NCBI RefSeq assembly: GCF_000258175.1
Contig: NZ_JH636049.1
Coordinates: 334,982 to 398,981, forward strand
Source: Saccharomonospora xinjiangensis XJ-54
GTDB taxonomy: Bacteria; Actinomycetota; Actinomycetes; Mycobacteriales; Pseudonocardiaceae
DNA: 64,000 bases
Reading direction: 5' to 3'
Shown: positions 48,427-58,771 of the stretch, in pieces
Layout of the letters: each line of letters opens with the position of its first letter
How positions within the stretch are numbered: position 1 is the stretch's first letter
Translations under genes and position numbers: made by a program
Notes under the pieces: generated by a model
What the model was told of the DNA's origin: nothing
Seen by the model: only the letters and a program-made list of their open reading frames with translations
Database searches by the model: none

Positions 48427-48906
48427 TCACGAGTTCGTCGCCGCGATCCTCGCGAAGACATTGCTCGCGTCGATGTCGAACGTCATGGTTCCGCTGCGCA
48501 GATCCACCCCGACCGCCGCATCACGACCGACAGGTCCGTACTCCTCGATCAGCACATCCTCCACGGCCTCACCGAAGTCGAAGCGGATTCGGGCTCCGTC
48601 ACGCCTCACGACGCGGGCGTGCTCGTTCAGAAAGCACCCGTTGTCCCATTCCTGCGCGGTGAACACGGCGGCCACTACGTCGTCGGTCAGTCCCTCCCGC
48701 GCCAGCGTCTCCCGCACCAGTTCCAGCAGCAGAGCTTCGTTGGCCGTGGTGGCGTGCCGGTTCAGCTCATCACGCAGGACACCGCTCTCGTACTTGTCGT
48801 GCACCGTGGCGAACAGCGAACGGGCGCGCTCCCACGCGGCCCGCAGCTCGTGCACCGTGGCAGGCTCGTCAGCGAACAACTCGCGCAGGACCGCGAATTC
48901 GTCCAT
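48427..48906 (-). CDS. Conserved-looking hypothetical protein, 159 residues
   Basis: A soluble acidic protein starting MDEFAVLRELFADEPATVHEL. The N-terminal 75 residues are helical with leucine spacing; the C-terminal half has short beta segments (ARIRFDFGEAVEDVLIEEYG, SGTMTFDIDAS). No family recognised. ATG 48906 has GGAGAG upstream. It stands alone, with its own promoter region of about 150 bases. Confidence 0.7.
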   Translation of the reverse strand: MDEFAVLRELFADEPATVHELRAAWERARSLFATVHDKYESGVLRDELNRHATTANEALLLELVRETLAREGLTDDVVAAVFTAQEWDNGCFLNEHARVVRRDGARIRFDFGEAVEDVLIEEYGPVGRDAAVGVDLRSGTMTFDIDASNVFARIAATNS

Positions 48907-49060
48907 GACCGCTCTCCTCGTTGTCATGACACGAGCTACGAGAAAGACACCCTTCACCGGAACTCGCGGTGCGCCGAACAATGCTTCGCACCCGGCATGA
49001 AAGGTGGGCACGGACAGGAATCACAGGGTGGTCCAAGACCGTCCCCACCGGAGGAAACGA

Positions 49061-49100
49061 GAAACCGCCCCATCCCTTTCAGTAGGACGAGGCGGTTCTC
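49061..49100 (-). terminator. Terminator after rbpA
   Basis: GAAACCGCC (49061-49069) pairs imperfectly with GGCGGTTCTC (49091-49100); on the minus strand the hairpin begins eight bases after the rbpA stop and is followed by a T-rich stretch. Confidence 0.5.
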
Positions 49101-49107
49101 GCGCCTG

Positions 49108-49449
49108 TCAGCCTTCCCTGCGACGTCGCAGCCGCTCCAACGCCTCGGCGAGGATGGCCTCGCCGTCGGCATCGCTGCGGCGTTCCTTCACGTACGCCAG
49201 GTGGGACTTGTACGGCTCCGTACGGGGAGCCGCTGGAGGATGCTCCCTGTCCCGACCTCCCGGAAGGCCACAGCGGGGACAGTCCCACTCCTCCGGAATC
49301 TCCGCGTCCATCGAGAACGAAGGACGTGACTCGTGTCCGTTGGCGCACCAGTAGGAGATCCGGCGACGCGGAGCAGCCTCCCCACGCTCCGACTCGCCGG
49401 ACGGGCCCGCCCCGATCCGCGTGCCTCGAATCGCGTTACCGCCAACCAT
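49108..49449 (-). CDS. rbpA: RNA polymerase-binding protein RbpA
   Basis: 113 residues, an essential actinobacterial activator that ties RNA polymerase to group 1/2 sigma factors. The core zinc-type cysteines are in YWCANGHESRPSF and WDCPRCGLPGG; the sigma-interacting domain is the C-terminal LAYVKERRSDADGEAILAEA. ATG 49449 follows GGTGGGGTGACG. It stands between secG and a hypothetical gene, not in the mycobacterial position of rbpA. Confidence 0.95.
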   Translation of the reverse strand: MVGGNAIRGTRIGAGPSGESERGEAAPRRRISYWCANGHESRPSFSMDAEIPEEWDCPRCGLPGGRDREHPPAAPRTEPYKSHLAYVKERRSDADGEAILAEALERLRRRREG

Positions 49450-49472
49450 GAAATCGTCACCCCACCAGATGA

Positions 49473-49499
49473 GTTGGCGTACGCTTCTCGCACGCCAAC
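49473..49499 (-). terminator. Hairpin after secG
   Basis: Perfect 8-bp stem GTTGGCGT (49473-49480) with ACGCCAAC (49492-49499), directly after the secG stop and just upstream of rbpA. No U-run. Confidence 0.5.
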
Positions 49500-49504
49500 G
49501 TCGA

Positions 49505-49735
49505 TCAGAGTTTCGTCAGCAGGCCGAGCCCCACGATGGCGATCACCCACACCGCCCCGAGCCCGAGCGTGATGCGGTCGAGGTTCTTCTCGGCCACGCT
49601 CGACCCCGAAAGGCTCGACTGCGTTCCGCCACCGAACAGAGACGACAACCCGCCGCCACGACCACGGTGCAACAACACCGCGACGATGAGCAGCACGCTG
49701 GAGACGATCAACAAAATTTGCAGGAACAGTTCCAT
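49505..49735 (-). CDS. secG: Preprotein translocase subunit SecG
   Basis: 76 residues, two membrane helices (LFLQILLIVSSVLLIVAVLL and TLGLGAVWVIAIVGLGLLT) linked by GRGGGLSSLFGGG, the typical SecG loop. Part of the SecYEG channel. AGAGGATGAC precedes the ATG. Follows tpiA as in mycobacteria. Confidence 0.95.
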   Translation of the reverse strand: MELFLQILLIVSSVLLIVAVLLHRGRGGGLSSLFGGGTQSSLSGSSVAEKNLDRITLGLGAVWVIAIVGLGLLTKL

Positions 49736-49795
49736 GTCATCCTCTGAGTACTGCGTGTGGCGGGAGCCTCAAGGGTAGCGCAATCGCGATCGACG

Positions 49796-50580
<785 letters not shown>

Positions 50581-50581
<1 letters not shown>

Positions 50582-51789
50582 CAGCGCTCCTCACTCAGCA
50601 CGGCGACACCGGGCAAGTCCTTGCCCTCCAGGTACTCCAGCGAGGCACCGCCTCCCGTGGAGATGTGGGAGAAACCGTCCTCGGCAAGCCCGAGCAGGCG
50701 GACGGCCGCGGCCGAGTCACCACCGCCGACGACGCTGAACGCCGCCGACTCCGCGATCGCGGTGGCCACCCCTCGCGTTCCCTCCGCGAACGGCGCCATC
50801 TCGAAGACACCCATCGGGCCGTTCCAGAACACGGTGCGCGCGTCGCGCAGCGCCGCCCCGAACGCGGCCACGGTTTCGGGCCCGATGTCGAGGCCCATCC
50901 AGCCGTCCTCGATGCCGGTCGCGGGCACGGTGCGCGTCCGGGCGTCGGCCGAGAAGGCGTCGGCCACCACGAAGTCCACGGGCAGCAGCAGCTTGTCACC
51001 CGCCTCGTCGAGCAACCGGGCACAGGTGGCGACCATGTCGCTCTCCAGCAGCGACGAGCCGACACCGTGACCCTGGGCGGCGAGGAACGTGAAGCACATC
51101 CCGCCACCGACGAGCAGCCGATCGACCTTCGGCAGCAGCGCCTCGATGACGGCGAGCTTGTCCGATACCTTCGAGCCGCCGAGCACGACGGCGTAGGGGC
51201 GTTCGGGGTCGCCGGTCAGGGTGCGCAGCACGGTCAGCTCGGACAGCACAAGCCCACCCGCGTAGGCGGGCAGCTCACGTGCGACGTCGTAGACCGACGC
51301 CTGCTTCCGGTGCACCACGCCGAAACCGTCGGAGACGAACGCGCCGTTCTCGCCGGTCAACGCGGCAAGCTCACGGGCGAGTTCCGCGCGTTCCGCCTCC
51401 GACTTGCTGGTCTCCCTCGCGTCGAAACGCACGTTCTCCAGCAGGACCACCGCGCCGTCGGTGAGCGCGGCCACGGCGGCCTTCGCGTGCTCGCCGACCA
51501 CGTCGTCCGCCAACGTCACCGGAGTGCCGAGCAGCTCGGCCAGCCTGTCGGCGACAGGGCCGAGCGAGTACTCCTGGGCAGGCACGCCCTTGGGCCTGCC
51601 GAGGTGGGCCGCCACGATGACGCGCGCACCCGCCTCGGTGAGCGCGCGGATCGTGGGCAGCGCGGCCTTCACCCGGCCGTCGTCCGTGATCTCCCCCCGG
51701 TCGAGCGGAACGTTCAGGTCGGCGCGCACGAGCACGCGCCGACCACGAACTCCCTCGCCGAGCAGGTCGTCGAGAGTCTTCACCGCCAT
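50581..51789 (-). CDS. pgk: Phosphoglycerate kinase
   Basis: 402 residues. N-terminal [13 protein letters not shown] and AHLGRPKG bind 3-phosphoglycerate; [11 protein letters not shown] and the C-terminal [13 protein letters not shown] bind the nucleotide. Makes ATP from 1,3-bisphosphoglycerate. Four bases downstream of gap. Confidence 0.97.
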
Positions 51790-51793
51790 GTCG

Positions 51794-52976
<1,183 letters not shown>

Positions 52977-53002
52977 CGTGGATTTCCTGGGGAACCGGCC
53001 GC

Positions 53003-53473
53003 CTACGACCGCGCGGTGGGAGGCGGCGGGACGTCGCCGCGCCATGCGCCGGTCTCGTGGCCCCGGTGCTCGACGAACTCCTTGAACCGGTGCAGATCGC
53101 CGTCGATGCGCTTCTCGAGCAGGCCTGCCTTGTCCGCGACCTTCTCGAGGAACGTGTCAGGGTCGATGTCCAGCTGGGCCGTGACCCTGGTGCGGTGAGG
53201 GTCGAGCCGGTGGAACGTGATCACCCCGGCATGAGTGGGGCCGGAGTCGGACCTCCATGCCACCCGCTCGTCGGGGTGTTGCTCGGTGATGGTCGCGTCG
53301 AACTCGCGGGTCACCCCACCGACCTGGGTCACCCAGTGTGTGCGCGTGTCGTCGAGCTGGCGGACCTGCTCGACCCCCTCCATGAACTCGGGGAACGACT
53401 CGAACTGCGTCCACTGGTTGTACGCGGTGGACAGCGGGACCTCCACATCGACGGCCTTCATCACCGTGCTCAC
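53003..53473 (-). CDS. SRPBCC / polyketide-cyclase-like ligand-binding protein
   Basis: 156 residues of the START/SRPBCC fold: it opens MKAVDVEVPLSTAYNQWTQF, the typical first strand and helix, with FPEFMEGVEQV and the long C-terminal helix EKVADKAGLLEKRIDGDLHRF. Such proteins bind hydrophobic ligands; the ligand is unknown. GTG 53473 follows AGGAGG. Divergent from the gene that starts the carotenoid operon. Confidence 0.85.
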   Translation of the reverse strand: MSTVMKAVDVEVPLSTAYNQWTQFESFPEFMEGVEQVRQLDDTRTHWVTQVGGVTREFDATITEQHPDERVAWRSDSGPTHAGVITFHRLDPHRTRVTAQLDIDPDTFLEKVADKAGLLEKRIDGDLHRFKEFVEHRGHETGAWRGDVPPPPTARS

Positions 53474-53554
53474 GGGCACCACCTCCTCGGCAGATCGCCG
53501 CGCCGGACGGTCCGGCACGCATCAGTCGTGCGCGCTCCGGGTACCCGACCGTCC

Positions 53555-54025
53555 ATGACGCACACATCGCAGCCCGGCACCGCCACGGTGCGCGCGGTGG
53601 GCAAGGTGACCGAGGCACTGGAGGTGGTGGAGGAAGCGCGAGGTCACCTCTACGCCTTCCACCGGCTCACCGGCACGGCCGACTTCGCACTCGAGGAGGC
53701 GATCGGGATGTTGCGGGACGCCGGGCACTCCGACCTCGCCGCGCGGCTGGACAGGGAACTGCTCGGCCGCAACGTGCTGCCGGGCCGCTGGACGTACCAG
53801 GTGGTCGAGGACTACGAGGACACCTACTACGCGGTGTTCCGGGATTTCGCCGACGAGGCGAGAAGGCTCACACCAGGTCAGCGGCACGCGTACGAGGCTG
53901 GGCTCAAACACGCCCGCCGCAGCAGGGGTCTTGCCGGCCACGAGGCCGAGCCCCGTGATGTGACCGGGGCCGAGAACACCCGCACCGCGACCGACCGGGC
54001 GACTCCCTCGAACTTCTCGCGGTGA
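53555..54025 (+). CDS. Conserved actinobacterial hypothetical protein
   Basis: 156 residues. The N-terminal half is helical (VGKVTEALEVVEEARGHLYAF... RLTG), followed by RNVLPGRWTYQVVEDYEDTYY and a basic and then disordered tail. I recall similar proteins across actinomycetes but no function. Only 10 bases separate it from crtB, so it may be the first gene of the carotenoid transcript. Confidence 0.72.
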   Translation: MTHTSQPGTATVRAVGKVTEALEVVEEARGHLYAFHRLTGTADFALEEAIGMLRDAGHSDLAARLDRELLGRNVLPGRWTYQVVEDYEDTYYAVFRDFADEARRLTPGQRHAYEAGLKHARRSRGLAGHEAEPRDVTGAENTRTATDRATPSNFSR

Positions 54026-54035
54026 GGGCAGGGCC

Positions 54036-55202
54036 GTGGTCGTCAGGCGGAGCGGTCCCGAAAGCGATCCCACCGGCGGTGACGTCGGAGTGATCGGCGA
54101 TTCCGTCGGCGCCGGTGCCGTCGGTGACAGCGTCGCCGCGCGCAGGGAACTCGCCGCCGCGCGCATCACCGAACCCCGGCTCCGTGCCGCCTACCTGCAC
54201 TCCCGGTGGCTCAACGCCCGGCACGGGCGCACCTACTTCCTGGCGACGCGCCTGCTGCCCGCGTCGCGCAGGCCCGCCGTGCACGCGTTGTACGGCTTCG
54301 CGCGCCATGCCGACGACATCGTGGACGGTGATCTGCCTCGCGCGGAGGCGGCGGCACGGCTCACGGCGCTCGACACCGCGCTGGGCGCGGCGCTGGCGGG
54401 GAGGCCGTGCGACGACCCGGTGTTCACCGCGCTGGCCGACACCGTGAACCGCTACGAGATCGACCCCGGCCTGTTCACCCCGTTCCTGCGCTCGATGCGC
54501 ATGGACCTGACCACCTCCGGTTACGCCACCCGCGCGGCGCTGGAGGAGTACATGCACGGTTCGGCCGAGGTCATCGGCCTGCAACTGCTTCCCGTGCTGG
54601 GCACCGTGTGCGACCGGGCGTCAGCCGCGCCAAGGGCTGCCGCGCTCGGGGCCGCGTTCCAGCTCACCAACTTCCTGCGCGACATCGCCGAGGATCTCGA
54701 TCGGGGCCGCGTCTACCTGCCTGCCGACGAGCTGGCCGCTCACGGCGTCGATCGTGAACTGCTGTCGTGGTGCCGCACCGTGGGACACGCCGACCCGAAG
54801 GTGCGCCGCGCCGTCGCCGACCAGGTGGAGCGCACTCGCCGCGTCTACCGGCGCGCGTGGCCGGGAGTCGCGCTGCTGCGCCCCGAGTCTCGGCCGTGCG
54901 TGGCCACCGCGTTCACGCTGTACTCCCGGATTCTCGACGCGATCGCCGAGGCGGGATACGACGTCTTCGCAGGCCGCGCGGTCGTCGGCACCTCGCGCCG
55001 GCTGGCGCTGGCCGCGAGCACGATGGTCCGCACGGCGGCCTTGCCGCCTCCCCGCAGGGCCCCGCTGCGGCGGCGTCAGCCTGTCTACACCGGTCCCGGC
55101 GCCCGTTCGTTCGCCGTGGGCCGGAGCCGGGCAGGCCGGAGTAACCGCGGCGGCCCTGTCGGCGAGCACATCCCGATCACCTCGACGAAGGAGAGGCGCT
55201 GA
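54036..55202 (+). CDS. crtB: Phytoene synthase
   Basis: 388 residues, squalene/phytoene synthase fold. Both aspartate-rich motifs are present: HADDIVDG at about 87-94 and DIAEDLDRGRVYLP at about 210-223, with RTYFLATRLLP before the first. Condenses two GGPP to phytoene. GTG 54036 has AGGGC upstream. The C-terminus carries an unusual basic tail of about 45 residues after the fold ends. First enzyme of the operon; stop shares one base with crtYc start. Confidence 0.92.
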   Translation: MVVRRSGPESDPTGGDVGVIGDSVGAGAVGDSVAARRELAAARITEPRLRAAYLHSRWLNARHGRTYFLATRLLPASRRPAVHALYGFARHADDIVDGDLPRAEAAARLTALDTALGAALAGRPCDDPVFTALADTVNRYEIDPGLFTPFLRSMRMDLTTSGYATRAALEEYMHGSAEVIGLQLLPVLGTVCDRASAAPRAAALGAAFQLTNFLRDIAEDLDRGRVYLPADELAAHGVDRELLSWCRTVGHADPKVRRAVADQVERTRRVYRRAWPGVALLRPESRPCVATAFTLYSRILDAIAEAGYDVFAGRAVVGTSRRLALAASTMVRTAALPPPRRAPLRRRQPVYTGPGARSFAVGRSRAGRSNRGGPVGEHIPITSTKERR

Positions 55203-55558
55203 TGCCGTCCGCGCCGGAGGTCATGGCGTTCCCGCCCGACGAGTGGCACTACGCACTCGCGCTGGCTGCCTGCCTCGCCGTCACACTGCCGCTGGAGTTC
55301 GCGGGAGCCAGGGTGTACCGGCGGCCCCGCCGCCTGGTGCGCGCGCTGGCGCCCGCGTTGCTGTTTCTGGCTTGGGATGTGGTGGCCATCGGTGCGGGGG
55401 TGTGGGAGATCAGCCCGGTCTACACGCTGGGGGTGCGGCTCGCTCCCGGTCTCCCTGTCGAGGAGGCGCTGTTCTTCGTCACCATCCCGCTGTGCGCGCT
55501 GCTCACGTTCGAGACGGTGCGGCGCATCAGGGTCGGCAAGGTGGGTGAGCGACGGTGA
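55202..55558 (+). CDS. crtYc: Lycopene cyclase subunit, CrtYc type
   Basis: 118 residues, three membrane helices, with the conserved LPVEEALFFVTIP acidic motif of heterodimeric lycopene beta-cyclases. Works with the product of the next gene to cyclise lycopene ends to beta-ionone rings. Confidence 0.88.
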   Translation: MPSAPEVMAFPPDEWHYALALAACLAVTLPLEFAGARVYRRPRRLVRALAPALLFLAWDVVAIGAGVWEISPVYTLGVRLAPGLPVEEALFFVTIPLCALLTFETVRRIRVGKVGERR

Positions 55559-55875
55559 GCGGCCTCGGATACACGGTGCCCGCGCTGGCCTCGGTGGTCG
55601 CCGTGGTCGGCGCGGAGCTCGCGTGGCTGCGCACGGGCCTCTTCCGGCGCGGAGCGTACTGGATCACTGTGGCCATCGTGCTGGCCTTTCAGGTACCGGT
55701 GGACGGCTGGCTGACGAAGCTCTCCGCGCCGGTCGTGATCTACGACCCCGCACATCACCTTGGGCTGAGGTTCCCGCTCGACATCCCCGTCGAGGACTTC
55801 CTGTTCGGGTTCAGCCTCGTCACCGCCACCCTGCTGGCCTGGACCGCGAGCGAACGACAGGAGCACACCTCGTGA
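55555..55875 (+). CDS. crtYd: Lycopene cyclase subunit, CrtYd type
   Basis: 106 residues, three helices, and the matching motif DIPVEDFLFGF near the C-terminus. GTGA overlaps with both neighbours show tight coupling. Pairs with CrtYc in the membrane. Confidence 0.88.
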   Translation: MSGLGYTVPALASVVAVVGAELAWLRTGLFRRGAYWITVAIVLAFQVPVDGWLTKLSAPVVIYDPAHHLGLRFPLDIPVEDFLFGFSLVTATLLAWTASERQEHTS

Positions 55876-56618
55876 CGGTAACCGGACTGGTCAAGGCCGA
55901 GGTGATGGGCGAATTCGACAGGGCCGCGCCGCACTACGACCGGCTCGTCGGTCTCGATCCCGGCTACCACGCGCACCTGCGTTCCGCCGCCGGCCTCGTG
56001 GCGAGGGCGGTGGGACCGGGAGCGCGGGTGCTCGACGCGGGGTGCGGCACGGGGGCATCCACCCAGGCACTGCTGTCGATGCTCGTCGATCCGGAGATCG
56101 TGGCCGTTGACGCCTCGGCCGGCATGATCGATGTGGCGAGGCGCAAGCCGTGGCCCGACTCGGTGCGGTTCGTGGCCGCCGCCATCGACGATCTGCCCGG
56201 CCTTCCCGCGCTCGGGGTCGCCGGCACTGTGGACGCGGTGTTCGCCGCCTACCTGCTCCGCAACGTGCCCGACCCGGACACCACGCTGGCTGCTCTGCGG
56301 GGGCTGCTGCGTCCCGGCGGGGTGCTCGTCCTGCACGACTACTCGCTCGCGGAACGCCCGCTGCCGCGGCTGACGTGGACGGCCGTGTGCTGTTCGGCGA
56401 TCATCCCGGCAGCGTGGCTGGTCAGCGGCGACACCCGCCTGTACCGGTACCTGTGGCGCAGCGTGCGGGAGTTCGACTCGCCGTCGCGGCTGCGGCGCCG
56501 TCTGCTCGACGCGGGTTTCACCCGCGTGTCCGAGCACCCCGCACGCGGCTGGCATCGGGGCATCCTGCACACGATCACGGCCACCGCGCCGCCCGGCCCT
56601 CGCGGGACGGCGCCGTGA
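55872..56618 (+). CDS. crtT: SAM-dependent methyltransferase, CrtT-like
   Basis: 248 residues, class I methyltransferase with SAM motif VLDAGCGTGASTQ at about 57-69, acidic VAVDASAGMI, and RNVPDPDTTLAAL. Its position between the lycopene cyclase and crtU genes is the crtY-crtT-crtU order of Streptomyces isorenieratene clusters. The precise methylation step is not settled. Confidence 0.8.
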   Translation: MTVTGLVKAEVMGEFDRAAPHYDRLVGLDPGYHAHLRSAAGLVARAVGPGARVLDAGCGTGASTQALLSMLVDPEIVAVDASAGMIDVARRKPWPDSVRFVAAAIDDLPGLPALGVAGTVDAVFAAYLLRNVPDPDTTLAALRGLLRPGGVLVLHDYSLAERPLPRLTWTAVCCSAIIPAAWLVSGDTRLYRYLWRSVREFDSPSRLRRRLLDAGFTRVSEHPARGWHRGILHTITATAPPGPRGTAP

Positions 56619-58204
56619 ATCCGGCTCTCGGCACCGACCCCCGGAGGAGGACGATCGCCGCTCAGCGCGGAACCGCCACCGTGTTCCCGCGACGCCGTGT
56701 CGTGGTGGTCGGCGGCGGCATCGCGGGCCTCGCCGCCGCGACCGGCCTCGCCGAACGAGGCGTCACCGTCGAACTGCTGGAGGCCATGCCGTACCTGGGG
56801 GGCAGGGTCGGCGGCTGGACTGTGCCGCTGCCCGATGGGCGCCACACCGGCATGAGCCGCGGTTTCCACGCCTTCTTCCGGCAGTACTACAACCTGCGCG
56901 CGCTGCTGGCCCGCGCGGAAAGCGGTCTCGCGGTGCTGCGGCCCGTCGCCGACTACCCGCTGGTGGACGCACAGGGCCGCGTCGATTCCTTCAGGGGGCT
57001 GCCGACGACCCCGCCGTGGAACGCCATCGCCTTCGCCCTGCGAAGCCCGACCTTTCCCGCCTCCGGCCTGCTGCGGGTGTCCGCGAAAGACGCCCTGCCC
57101 CTGATCGACGTGCGCGTTCCCGACGTCTACCACGCACTCGACGACCTCGACGCCCACGCGTTCCTCGACCGCATCAGGTTCCCCGACGCCGCCAGGCACC
57201 TGGCGTTCGACGTGTTCTCGCGCAGCTTCTTCGCCCCCGCCGAACAGCTCTCGGCCGCCGAGCTGGCGCTGATGTTCCACCTCTACTTCCTCGGCTCGGC
57301 GGAGGGGCTCGTGTTCGACGTGCCTCACCGGCCGTTCCATGAGCTGTGGCAACCGCTGGCCGACTACCTCACCGGCCGGGGGGCGCGCCTGCGCACCGGC
57401 ATGGCCGTGGAGCGGATCGAGCAGGACGGGAGTGTTTTCCGCGTCAACGGCAGCGGTGAGACGGCACACGCCGACGCCGTGGTGCTGGCGACGGACGTGC
57501 GTGGGCTGCGGACACTTGTGGCGAACTCCCCCGCGCTGGGGCCCCCGTGGTGGCGGGAGCAGGTGGCGAAGCTGACGACGGCGCCGCCGTTCTGCGTGCT
57601 GCGGGCGTGGCTGGACCGTCCGGTCGATCCGGCGCGGCCCGCGTTCCTCGCCACGGGCGGCAGACCGCCGCTGGACAACGTGAGCGTCCTCGACCGCTAC
57701 GACACCGACGCGGCGGCGTGGGCCACCCGCGAGGGCGGATCGGTGGTGGAACTGCACGCCTACGCCGTCACCGGCGGCGACGACCCTGGCGTTCGCCAGG
57801 ACATCCGGGCGCGGCTGTGGCAGCGGCTGCACGAGGTGTACCCGGAAACACGCGCCGCGCGGACGGTGACCGAGCAAGTGCTCTGGCGGGACGACTGTCC
57901 GCTCTTCCCACCCGGCTCCTTCGTGTTCCGTCCCGGCATCAGCACACCGGTGCCGGGCCTTGTGCTCGCGGGCGACGGCATCAGGGTGGACCTGCCGGTG
58001 GCCCTGATGGAGCGGGCCGCCACCACCGGCTGGCTTGCCGCGAACCACCTGCTCGCCAACTGGGGCGCGGCAGGCCACGACCTGGTCACGGTGCCCGGCA
58101 GGGGCTACAACGCGGCGCTGAGGGCACTGCGGACGCTCGGGGCGCTCACCGCCCGGTTCGGCTCCCGCCGCGACGCGATCCCCGGCGCGGGCGTGCCGGT
58201 GTGA
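56615..58204 (+). CDS. crtU: Isorenieratene synthase / beta-carotene desaturase CrtU
   Basis: 529 residues, FAD-dependent amine-oxidase fold: VVVVGGGIAGLAAATGLAE near 29-47 binds FAD, MSRGFHAFFRQYYNLR is typical of CrtU, and the C-terminal VLAGDGIRVDLPVALMERA closes the flavin site. Converts beta rings to aromatic rings with methyl migration. GTG 56615 overlaps crtT by four bases. Confidence 0.9.
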   Translation: MNPALGTDPRRRTIAAQRGTATVFPRRRVVVVGGGIAGLAAATGLAERGVTVELLEAMPYLGGRVGGWTVPLPDGRHTGMSRGFHAFFRQYYNLRALLARAESGLAVLRPVADYPLVDAQGRVDSFRGLPTTPPWNAIAFALRSPTFPASGLLRVSAKDALPLIDVRVPDVYHALDDLDAHAFLDRIRFPDAARHLAFDVFSRSFFAPAEQLSAAELALMFHLYFLGSAEGLVFDVPHRPFHELWQPLADYLTGRGARLRTGMAVERIEQDGSVFRVNGSGETAHADAVVLATDVRGLRTLVANSPALGPPWWREQVAKLTTAPPFCVLRAWLDRPVDPARPAFLATGGRPPLDNVSVLDRYDTDAAAWATREGGSVVELHAYAVTGGDDPGVRQDIRARLWQRLHEVYPETRAARTVTEQVLWRDDCPLFPPGSFVFRPGISTPVPGLVLAGDGIRVDLPVALMERAATTGWLAANHLLANWGAAGHDLVTVPGRGYNAALRALRTLGALTARFGSRRDAIPGAGVPV

Positions 58205-58213
58205 GGAGGCCGG

Positions 58214-58771
58214 GTGCAAACCTTCCTGCCCTACCCCGATTTCGCCGCCACCGCCCGTGTGCTGGACCTGCGGCGGCTGGGCAAGCAGCGCGTCGAGACA
58301 CTCCAGGTGCTGCGCGCGCTGACCGTGCCGGGACACGGCTGGCGGCGCCATCCGGCCGTGCGCATGTGGGCCGGCTACGAGGAGGCCCTCACGCGGTACG
58401 GGCTCGCCATGTGCGAGCACTGGACGGCGCAGGGCCGCGCCGACACGTGCGCGGTGAAGCTCGTCGCCGATCTTGCCGGAGCGCTCGGCGTCACGACCGT
58501 GCGCGATCAGGATGCCCTGGCCGCCGCGCACGAGCTTCCACCGTGGTTCGGTGACGAGGCGTTCCACCGCAGCCACCGGTCGGCGCTGGTGCGCAAGGAC
58601 CCGGAGCACTACCGCCCCGCCTTCCCCGACGTGCCCGACGACCTGCCGTACGTGTGGCCGCCGTCCGACAGGACGCAGCTCACCGATCCCGGCGAGTCCC
58701 CGCCCAGCGCGGCACCCGCGTCCCGCCGTGCGCCCCGGTCTCGCGCTCAGACACCGCGCCGCAGGGCGTAA
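58214..58771 (+). CDS. MSMEG_6728-family (pyrimidine-dimer glycosylase-like) protein
   Basis: 185 residues. MQTFLPYPDFAATARVLD, LGKQRVETLQVL and HPAVRMWAGYEEAL are signatures of the Pyr_excise-related family, which resembles T4 endonuclease V; several members are uncharacterised. GAGGAGG precedes GTG 58214. Nine bases after crtU, so co-transcribed with the carotenoid genes; both would fit light protection, which is inference. Its last 25 bases overlap the convergent Rieske gene. Confidence 0.82.
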   Translation: MQTFLPYPDFAATARVLDLRRLGKQRVETLQVLRALTVPGHGWRRHPAVRMWAGYEEALTRYGLAMCEHWTAQGRADTCAVKLVADLAGALGVTTVRDQDALAAAHELPPWFGDEAFHRSHRSALVRKDPEHYRPAFPDVPDDLPYVWPPSDRTQLTDPGESPPSAAPASRRAPRSRAQTPRRRA

